Below are positions 1 through 5,709 of a stretch of DNA of 7,874 bases, in pieces; within the stretch, counting starts at the first letter, position 1, and the number at the start of each line of letters is the position of its first letter. The stretch comes from an uncultured Gammaproteobacteria bacterium (GTDB taxonomy: Bacteria > Pseudomonadota > Gammaproteobacteria > Arenicellales > Poriferihabitantaceae), in the NCBI GenBank assembly GCA_938021685.1, contig CALIFM010000137.1:1-7874 (forward strand). The letters run 5' to 3'. Below the pieces are notes generated by a model. That model was given only the letters and a program-made list of their open reading frames with translations. It was not told the origin of the DNA and did no database searches. The translations under genes were made by a program, and so were the position numbers.

Positions 1-2012
1 AGCTGCACACCCGGCAGCAAGGTTTGCAATGCGCGCCCCGTGCCGGTACGTGTCGCTTCCTGTAACACAGTTTGCAGTAGGTATACCGCTGCCGGGTTGA
101 TCATTTGTTGGCCTTGTGTTTTATGTTGGCTGATCACTGCACCGCTGCGCCGTGTCACGGTTTTAATGGTGCGCAGCTTTTGTAATTTGCCGCGGTTGGC
201 TAAGGTTTGGTACATTTGCGCCATTTCCAGCACACTTAAGTTAGCAGAGCCCAGTGTGATCGATGGGTACGCTGGCAAAGGTGTGTCAATGCCGAGTGCT
301 TTGATGGTGGTTAATACAGACTCAATGCCTACATCCAAACCTACTTTTACCGCTGGAACATTGTAGGAACGCGCGAGCGCTTCATAAACACTTGGTGCGC
401 CGTGAAAGGCGTCATCGTAGTTATGCGGTTCCCATGGCTCACCATTTTCTACGGGTATGCTAATCGGTGCATCCACAATACGAGTAGTCAGTGCATAGCG
501 CTCGGGGTTTTGCAGCGCGGTTAGATACACAGCTGGCTTGATCAAAGAGCCCACGGGTCGTTTAGCATCCAGCGCACGGTTAAAGCCTGCTGATTGATTA
601 TTGCTGTCGCCAATAATTGCAATGATCTCACCGGATTGTGGTTCCACAATTATCATGGCACCTTGTAAAAAGTTTTTATCCAGTTTGTGCTCAGTTTCAA
701 GTGCGCCGAGCGCTTTCTTGAAAGTGCTCTCGGCCTGTTGCTGAATACTGGCGTCTAAGGTGGTATAAACATCCCAACCCCCCAAAGAAATAAAGCTAGG
801 ATCAAAAGTCTCTCCCAGTTGTTCGTTCAGTAATTGGGTAAATACGGGGTAGCGTTCTTGTTGAGCTTGGCTGCTTTTAACATCTAGCGGTTTTTCGCCA
901 TAAAGTTTTGCTTCAGCCTCTGAGATAAAGCCATTGGCGCTGGCCGTGTTGAGCACCAAATTTCGCCGCTCTGTGGCACGCTGGGGGTGGCGTTGTGGGT
1001 TGTACTTGGATGGTGCTGGAATAAGCCCCACCAAGGTAGAAATTTGTGCGGGGTTAAGCTTGGCGATATCGCGGCTAAAATAAAACTTAGCCGCCAAGCC
1101 AAAACCATGAATAGCACGATTGCCCGATTGACCTAAAAAGATGGTGTTTAAATAGCGCTCTAAAATTTGCGCTTTGCTAAAATTAGCTTCCACTAATACG
1201 GCCATCACGGCTTCTTTGAGCTTACGTTTAAGGGTACGGGATGAATCAAGATAAATGTTTTTCACAAGCTGCTGAGTAATCGTACTGCCGCCTTGGCGGC
1301 GCACATCCCGGCGCACATGAGTTAGCAAAGCGCGAGCAATGCCTATTGGATCTATGCCAATATGGTGAGTAAAGCGGCGGTCCTCCATGGTTAACACGGC
1401 ATCCAACAAAAATGGCGGCGCTTGGTGCAGCTTGATTTCTAGACGATCTTGCACCGGCCCGTCTGATAAGTTACCAATTAATTCGGGCGCTAAAGAAAAT
1501 TGTTGTGTGGCTTTACCAGTGCGGTGGTCAGTAAGTGATTGCACAGCACCTTCTTGCAGCACAATACGCACCGCTTGCGCTTGTGGTTGCTTCAGCCATT
1601 TGCGTTCGGCGGGAGCAAATATGTCCACGGTTTGTTGTTGATAGGCAAATTGCAAGGGCGCACCAATTTTGCTGACTTCTTGGTAGCCGCGATTACGTAG
1701 TGCTTGCAGTAGTTTATCCAAGCTCATCGGGTGGCCGGCCTTGATTTCATGTGAACGTGAATACATATGTACGGTGCCACGGTCTTTTGACAAGGCAAAA
1801 CCATCGACTACTGTTTTATTAAGCGACCACACCCAAAGGGCAAAAACGCAAACAGCGATAAAGCTTAGTAGCAGTAAGAACTTAAATAAGGTGCGCAGTA
1901 AAGAGGAGCCACGTTTCTTTTTAACTACGCGTTTTTTACGTTTACTCGGGGCGCGTTTACGTGACGCCGCTAGCTGGACAGGCCGGCGCTTTCGATACTT
2001 AAGCGTGAGCAT
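1..2012 (-). CDS. mrcB: Penicillin-binding protein 1B, bifunctional peptidoglycan synthase (partial, C-terminus beyond the window)
   Basis: Class A PBP that polymerises lipid II into glycan strands and crosslinks them at the inner membrane, facing the periplasm. The 670 residues in the window read without a stop. A very basic cytoplasmic tail (17 Lys/Arg within residues 5-34) precedes one membrane anchor (about 44-63). A UB2H-like domain (about 84-180) marks PBP1B and in relatives docks the Lpo lipoprotein activator. The GT51 transglycosylase follows (about 190-365), with catalytic Glu210 in EDRRF, QGGSTITQQLVKN (240-252) and GQSG (294-297). The transpeptidase begins near 448, with nucleophile Ser489 in SLIK (489-492) and SYN (549-551). 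The sequence stops a few residues before the expected KTG motif, so the last active-site element cannot be checked. The ATG at 2012 is the only plausible start: an in-frame stop lies 24 nt upstream and the next Met is residue 83. Its ribosome site is weak, and it overlaps the upstream gene by 14 bp, suggesting translational coupling. Confidence 0.96.
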   Translation of the reverse strand, partial: MLTLKYRKRRPVQLAASRKRAPSKRKKRVVKKKRGSSLLRTLFKFLLLLSFIAVCVFALWVWSLNKTVVDGFALSKDRGTVHMYSRSHEIKAGHPMSLDKLLQALRNRGYQEVSKIGAPLQFAYQQQTVDIFAPAERKWLKQPQAQAVRIVLQEGAVQSLTDHRTGKATQQFSLAPELIGNLSDGPVQDRLEIKLHQAPPFLLDAVLTMEDRRFTHHIGIDPIGIARALLTHVRRDVRRQGGSTITQQLVKNIYLDSSRTLKRKLKEAVMAVLVEANFSKAQILERYLNTIFLGQSGNRAIHGFGLAAKFYFSRDIAKLNPAQISTLVGLIPAPSKYNPQRHPQRATERRNLVLNTASANGFISEAEAKLYGEKPLDVKSSQAQQERYPVFTQLLNEQLGETFDPSFISLGGWDVYTTLDASIQQQAESTFKKALGALETEHKLDKNFLQGAMIIVEPQSGEIIAIIGDSNNQSAGFNRALDAKRPVGSLIKPAVYLTALQNPERYALTTRIVDAPISIPVENGEPWEPHNYDDAFHGAPSVYEALARSYNVPAVKVGLDVGIESVLTTIKALGIDTPLPAYPSITLGSANLSVLEMAQMYQTLANRGKLQKLRTIKTVTRRSGAVISQHKTQGQQMINPAAVYLLQTVLQEATRTGTGRALQTLLPGVQ

Positions 2013-2334
2013 TGTTACTTGATGATGGTGTTAGTTCTTGCTGGCAGGCCCAGCAAAAATCAAATTGCTTTGGGTTGTGCTCACCGCATGCATGGCACTG
2101 AGTTTGTATCTCATTGTCAGTTATCAGCTTTTGTTCAAAGCTGGTCACAAAGCGCAACGCGCGCGCTTCATCTTGGTCACGCTTTAACCATAGTTCAGGG
2201 TAGCTAGCAGGTAGATCGCCCAAGCCGCCAGCACTGTGTTGATTAAAAATAACCACCGGAATGCCTAAATTGATTAGTTCATCGGCCATCAGCTGAGCTT
2301 GCATGGAGTTGTCGGCGGTGTACAAGCGCTTCAT
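1999..2334 (-). CDS. DUF2007-type small protein with C-terminal zinc ribbon, function unknown
   Basis: Protein of 111 residues. Residues 1-66 look like the DUF2007 family, called putative signal-transducing proteins on thin evidence: an N-terminal strand (KRLYTA), a helix (MQAQLMADELINLG), then a short strand and a GGLGDLP turn. The C-terminal part has Cys80-x2-Cys83 and Cys94-x2-Cys97, a spacing typical of a structural zinc ribbon. I see no signal peptide or membrane segment, so it is probably cytoplasmic. The biochemical role is unknown and I do not assign one. The ATG at 2334 fits the usual family N-terminus, although no good Shine-Dalgarno precedes it. A promoter candidate lies upstream at 2369-2396, and the stop codon lies inside the start of mrcB, so the two genes are probably co-transcribed. 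The family call is from remembered sequence pattern and is fairly secure; the zinc ribbon is read directly from the cysteines. Confidence 0.85.
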   Translation of the reverse strand: MKRLYTADNSMQAQLMADELINLGIPVVIFNQHSAGGLGDLPASYPELWLKRDQDEARALRFVTSFEQKLITDNEIQTQCHACGEHNPKQFDFCWACQQELTPSSSNNAHA

Positions 2335-2368
2335 GAATTAGGTAAACAAGAGACGATTATAACAATCA

Positions 2369-2396
2369 ATTATGAACGGTATATTTATACTGACAA
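2369..2396 (-). promoter_or_regulatory. Sigma-70 promoter candidate for the DUF2007-mrcB unit
   Basis: On the minus strand a TTGTCA -35 (2391-2396) and a CATAAT -10 (2369-2374) are separated by 16 bp. Each box matches consensus at five of six positions. A perfect TATAAT lies slightly nearer the gene (2356-2361), but its -35 partner is poor, so it may be an alternative -10. Either would give a leader of roughly 15-30 nt before the ATG at 2334. Seen by eye only. Confidence 0.5.
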
Positions 2397-2431
2397 GTGC
2401 TAACATTTCAGGGCGATCTCTTATGAAGCAC

Positions 2432-2450
2432 GGTGAGCAGATTTGCCACC
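2432..2450 (-). other. Stem-loop in the hemB-DUF2007 gap
   Basis: The minus-strand RNA can form GGTGGCA / TGC(T)CACC with one bulged base and an AATC loop, starting 14 nt after the hemB stop. No T-run follows, so it is not a classical intrinsic terminator. It could protect the hemB mRNA 3' end, slow polymerase, or be chance. Confidence 0.3.
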
Positions 2451-2463
2451 TATGTCGGTAAGT

Positions 2464-3471
2464 TTAAGTGTCTTGCAACCAAAGTGCCGCTTGTTCAGCA
2501 TAGTAGGTCAGCATGCCGTCACAGCCAGCACGTTTAAAGCTCATGAGGGTTTCCATGACCGTGGTTTGCTCATCCAACCAGCCGTTGCGACTGGCGGCTT
2601 TAAGCATCGCGTATTCGCCGCTGACATGATAAGCAAAAGTGGGCACGGCAAAGCTTTGCTTGCAGCGGCGTACAATATCTAGATATGGCAACCCTGGTTT
2701 GATCATCACCATGTCAGCGCCTTCAGCCAAGTCCATCGCAATCTCATGCATGGCTTCGTCGCCGTTGGCGGGGTCGAGCTGGTAGCTGTATTTGTTGCTG
2801 CTGCCCAAGGCGGCACTTGCTCCAATAGCGTCGCGAAATGGCCCGTAAAAGCTGGAGGCATATTTAGCCGCATATGACATGATCATTGCATTTACATGGC
2901 CATTGTCTTCAAAGGCCTCGCGAATCGCGCCCACACGGCCATCCATCATATCGGATGGGCCGACAATGTCAGCGCCAGCATCAATATGGCTGAGCGCTTG
3001 TTTGACCAACACCTCCACCGTGGCATCATTGGCTACATAGCCGGTTTTATCCAACAAGCCGTCTTGGCCATGCGAGGTAAAAGGGTCCAGCGCGACGTCG
3101 GTCATCACGCCTAGCTCGGGTGCGGCATCTTTCACCGCCTTGATTGCATTTTGTGCAAGGCCATTTGGGTCATAGGCTTGTTCGGCCAATTCAGTTTTAG
3201 CCGCATCAGGCGTGACGGGGAAGATCACGATCGCAGGTAAGTTCAAGGCCTGCCATCGTTTGGCCGCTTTAGCCAGCAGGTCGATGCTCATCCGCTCAAC
3301 TTCCGGCATCGAAGGCACAGCTTGTGTTTTGTTTTTGCCCTCAATTACAAACACTGGTTGGATAAGATCGTGGATGCTCAATGTATGTTCGCGCATCATG
3401 TTTCGGCTGAATACCTGTGCGCGCACACGCCGTGGCCGACTGGCAGGAAAATGCTTGTTAAAGGTGTGCAT
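2464..3471 (-). CDS. hemB: Porphobilinogen synthase (delta-aminolevulinic acid dehydratase)
   Basis: Condenses two 5-aminolevulinate molecules into porphobilinogen, the first pyrrole of haem and related tetrapyrroles, in the cytoplasm. At 335 residues it has the normal family length. The two active-site lysines are visible: Lys203 in YAAKYASSFYGPFR and Schiff-base Lys258 in MIKPGLPYLD. The substrate-binding YHVSGEYAM block is at 281-289. The metal loop (125-138) reads DVALDPFTSHGQDG. The three cysteines of zinc-type enzymes are replaced by Ala127, Asp129 and Asp137, which is the Mg-dependent form known from Pseudomonas. The N-terminal arm (residues 1-35), used in octamer assembly, is present. 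The ATG at 3471 lies only 12 bp after the nadC stop, so the two are probably co-transcribed; no strong ribosome site is seen. No sign of damage. Confidence 0.98.
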   Translation of the reverse strand: MHTFNKHFPASRPRRVRAQVFSRNMMREHTLSIHDLIQPVFVIEGKNKTQAVPSMPEVERMSIDLLAKAAKRWQALNLPAIVIFPVTPDAAKTELAEQAYDPNGLAQNAIKAVKDAAPELGVMTDVALDPFTSHGQDGLLDKTGYVANDATVEVLVKQALSHIDAGADIVGPSDMMDGRVGAIREAFEDNGHVNAMIMSYAAKYASSFYGPFRDAIGASAALGSSNKYSYQLDPANGDEAMHEIAMDLAEGADMVMIKPGLPYLDIVRRCKQSFAVPTFAYHVSGEYAMLKAASRNGWLDEQTTVMETLMSFKRAGCDGMLTYYAEQAALWLQDT

Positions 3472-3483
3472 GGCTAGCAGTGT

Positions 3484-4380
3484 TTAAAACTGCTTAAATT
3501 GCAAGGAGAAATCAATCGCCCGCAAGTGCTTGGTCAGTGCGCCAACTGAGATGTAATCCACCCCTGTGAGTGCAATTTGTCGCAAGCTATCGATGGTGAC
3601 ATTGCCAGATGCTTCCAGCACCGCGCGGCCTTCGTTTTCTTTAACTGCCTGCGCCAGCTCGTCGTTGGTGAAATTATCTAGCAAAATGCGTTTTGCTCCA
3701 GCTCCAATGGCTTCGTGCATGCCTGTAATGTTTTCCACTTCTACTTCCAGCAAGGTGTTTTTGGGTGTCAGATTAATTGCTGCTTTAACGGCCTTGCCGA
3801 TGGAGCCAGCAGAACGAATGTGATTTTCTTTAATGAGCACGCCATCAAACAAACCGATTCGGTGGTTTTCTGCCCCGCCTACTTTAGCTGCGTATTTTTG
3901 CGCAATGCGTAGGCCTGGAATGGTTTTGCGTGTGTCCAGCACTTTGGTGTGCAGACCAGCTAGCTGTACCGCATAGCGGTTCGCTTCGGTAGCCGTGCCA
4001 GACAGTGTCTGTAAGATATTAATCGCTGCGCGTTCAGCAGTTAATATGCTGCGTGCGTTGCCGTGTGCCTCGAACACCACTTGGTTTTCTTCTAAGGTGT
4101 CGCCGTCTTGACCGCTCCACTGTACCTTGATGTTCTTGTCTACAGCGGCAAAAACTGCGTTCACCCATTCAACACCGCACAAGATAGCTTGCTCACGACA
4201 AATTAGCTTGGCGTTCGCGTCTACTTTGGCATCAATTAAGCCTGCGGTTAAGTCGCCCGCGCCAATGTCTTCATCTAATGTCAGCTTTACCAGCTTTTTG
4301 ATTTGCGCCGCAGTTGGTTTAAGGGGTTTTTTAATCACGTTATATACGTTGTATTTAATTTGATCGCTAGACTGTACCAA
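3484..4380 (-). CDS. nadC: Nicotinate-nucleotide pyrophosphorylase, carboxylating (quinolinate phosphoribosyltransferase)
   Basis: Converts quinolinate and PRPP to nicotinate mononucleotide, CO2 and pyrophosphate, joining de novo NAD synthesis to the shared NaMN pool. The family blocks are intact: ERAAINILQTLSGTAT (116-131), DTRKTIPGLR (149-158), KVGGAENHRIGL (166-177), KENH (184-187), LEVEVEN (211-217), LLDNF (233-237) and LEASGN (255-260). The Arg, Lys, His, Glu and Asp residues that bind quinolinate and PRPP in known structures all seem present. The open frame begins at a TTG (4378-4380), giving 298 residues, close to E. coli NadC. A GTG at residue 15 (4336-4338) would give 284, the length of Pseudomonas NadC. 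No ATG fits and neither start has a convincing ribosome site, so the true start is uncertain. It lies 55 bp downstream of hisG and 12 bp upstream of hemB. Confidence 0.96.
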   Translation of the reverse strand: MVQSSDQIKYNVYNVIKKPLKPTAAQIKKLVKLTLDEDIGAGDLTAGLIDAKVDANAKLICREQAILCGVEWVNAVFAAVDKNIKVQWSGQDGDTLEENQVVFEAHGNARSILTAERAAINILQTLSGTATEANRYAVQLAGLHTKVLDTRKTIPGLRIAQKYAAKVGGAENHRIGLFDGVLIKENHIRSAGSIGKAVKAAINLTPKNTLLEVEVENITGMHEAIGAGAKRILLDNFTNDELAQAVKENEGRAVLEASGNVTIDSLRQIALTGVDYISVGALTKHLRAIDFSLQFKQF

Positions 4381-4435
4381 ACTGCAGCTTCGCTGAATAG
4401 CTAAGCAGCGGCGAACATATGTCTAACTATGAGTA

Positions 4436-5314
4436 TTAGTTCACTAACTTATTCAAGTTCACTTCCAAAATGCCTTGCGCGCCTGCGGCTTTAAGCTGCG
4501 GGATCAGCTCGCGAGTGCCGAGCCTTGGCACCACGGTTTCGATTGCCACCCAATCTTTATCATGCAGAGCATTGACGGTGGGTGCTTGCAAACTTGGTAG
4601 TGCCTTGGCAATCGCATCGAGTGCCTTGGTAGGGGCATTCATTTTCAGTAGCACGTTTTGCCGCGCCGCCATTGCACTTTCCAGCATTAATGCGATGTTA
4701 TTAATTTTCTCGCGCTTGGCAGGGTCTTGCATCGCTGCTTTGTTGGCCACAAACACAGTGTGAGTGTGCAACAAATCGCCTACAATGCGTAGGCCATGTT
4801 CTTTTATGGTAGTACCCGTTTCAGTGATCTCGACCGCAGCATCTGCTAACCCTTCCACCACTTTGGCTTCGGTGGCGCCCCATGAAAACTGTACTTCAGC
4901 GTCAATTTTTTCTTTGGCTAAGTATTCGGTGGTGAAATTGATCAGCTCAGTGGCCACTGTTTTGCCTTGCAAGTCGGCTAGGTCTTGGATGGGTGAGTCG
5001 TTTTTTACTACCAGCACCCAGCGACAAGCTTGATTAGATGCTTTAGAGTAATTTAGCCCGCATACTTCGACTACGTCGGATTTATTTTCCAAAATCCAGT
5101 CTTGGCCGGTGAGGCCGCAGTCCAGTACACCGGCTTCTACGTATGGCCCCATTTCTTTAGATTTAACTAGCTTGCATGATAAATCAGAGTCATTCACGGT
5201 CGGAAAATAATGCCGAGAGCGGGTACGAATATTCCAGCCTGCTTGTTTAAACAGATCAATGGTGGCAGTTTCTAAGCTGCCTTTTGGGATGCCAAGCTTT
5301 AGTTGTGTGCTCAT
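4436..5314 (-). CDS. hisG: ATP phosphoribosyltransferase, long form with regulatory C-terminal domain
   Basis: Catalyses the first committed step of histidine synthesis, joining PRPP to ATP to give N1-(5-phosphoribosyl)-ATP, in the cytoplasm. From the ATG at 5314 it has 292 residues, typical of the long, self-regulated form that does not need HisZ. The N-terminal KLGIPKGSL (6-14) and GLTGQDWI (67-74) belong to the catalytic fold. EITETGTTIKEHGL (162-175) is the PRPP-binding loop. Residues from about 218 (NVLLKMNAP) to the end match the ACT-like HisG C-terminal domain that binds histidine for feedback inhibition. An in-frame ATG at 5359 would add 15 residues, but these do not resemble HisG and they cover the putative -10 box, so I prefer 5314. 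The sequence looks more like long HisG proteins of other phyla than E. coli HisG. No other his gene is present; nadC follows after 55 bp. Confidence 0.95.
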   Translation of the reverse strand: MSTQLKLGIPKGSLETATIDLFKQAGWNIRTRSRHYFPTVNDSDLSCKLVKSKEMGPYVEAGVLDCGLTGQDWILENKSDVVEVCGLNYSKASNQACRWVLVVKNDSPIQDLADLQGKTVATELINFTTEYLAKEKIDAEVQFSWGATEAKVVEGLADAAVEITETGTTIKEHGLRIVGDLLHTHTVFVANKAAMQDPAKREKINNIALMLESAMAARQNVLLKMNAPTKALDAIAKALPSLQAPTVNALHDKDWVAIETVVPRLGTRELIPQLKAAGAQGILEVNLNKLVN

Positions 5315-5350
5315 ATAGGTGCCGCAATTTGTGCAGAGAACGGTCAAGCG

Positions 5351-5379
5351 ATTATACATAAGTCCTTGCTGGATGCATG
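5351..5379 (-). promoter_or_regulatory. Promoter candidate for the hisG-nadC-hemB unit
   Basis: A perfect TATAAT lies at 5351-5356 on the minus strand, about 36 bp upstream of the preferred hisG start, giving a leader of roughly 30 nt. The matching -35 (about 5374-5379, CATGCA) is poor, so the call rests on the -10 alone. It argues against the longer hisG start at 5359, which would place this box inside the coding sequence. No histidine-rich leader peptide or attenuator is visible. Confidence 0.4.
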
Positions 5380-5525
5380 ATTTAAGCGCATGGGCTTCGA
5401 TTGCTTTAGTGCTGAGAGACGCGCCTGCTGGCGCACGGTGATAGTTGTTATTTTTTGCAGTAGCGCTCTTTTAATTCCTGTGTGTAACACCATATAAAAT
5501 TTACGGCAAGTGATAGCAGCAAAAC

Positions 5526-5553
5526 CTTGATTGTATGTCTATATTCAGCATTT
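5526..5553 (+). promoter_or_regulatory. Possible heat-shock (sigma-32-like) promoter upstream of rpoD
   Basis: CTTGATT (5526-5532) and CAGCATTT (5546-5553) are separated by 13 bp, resembling the sigma-32 consensus CTTGAAA and CCCATnT. E. coli rpoD is known to have a heat-shock promoter, which makes the position sensible. The match is imperfect and the region is AT-rich, so this is a weak call. Confidence 0.25.
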
Positions 5554-5709
5554 TTGATTAGGGCATGATGAACACGAGAATTGGTTTTTGAGGCTGGCGA
5601 TTCACTCGCGTCTACGTTATAGTTACGCGCTTTTTTCAAAATCGTGCAATGGCCGTGGATGCATGGGCCCAAATAGATTTCCAACTGCACACATAACAGG
5701 GTTTTAGGT

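Larger units (their letters stand above)
5315..5709. other. Divergent hisG-rpoD intergenic region, no convincing gene
   Basis: About 395 bp hold the promoters of two diverging units. Besides the hisG -10, the plus strand has weak rpoD candidates: TTTAAT-17-TATAAA (5470-5498), a TATAGT -10 (5618-5623) without a good -35, and a heat-shock-like pair at 5526-5553. A small hairpin, GCGCC-TGCT-GGCGC (5421-5434), and a short palindrome, GTGTAACAC (5482-5490), are present. Long minus-strand frames here continue antisense into rpoD and do not look like proteins. Confidence 0.6.

Noticed and set aside
40..366. Plus-strand open frame of 108 codons
   Set aside because: It lies antisense to the mrcB transpeptidase domain, which has clear conserved motifs on the other strand.
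4381..4435. Inverted repeat CGCTG / CAGCG in the hisG-nadC gap as a terminator
   Set aside because: The stem is only 5 bp with a 10-nt loop and no T-run follows on the minus strand, so read-through into nadC is more likely.
5421..5434. GCGCC-TGCT-GGCGC hairpin as a terminator
   Set aside because: The T-run on the plus strand begins about 16 nt later and no gene precedes it; on the minus strand there is no T-run.
5370..5668. TGGATGCATG occurring at 5370-5379 and again at 5657-5666 as paired operator sites
   Set aside because: A 10-bp direct repeat with a palindromic core in an intergenic region could be chance; no known regulator site was recognised and no third copy was seen.
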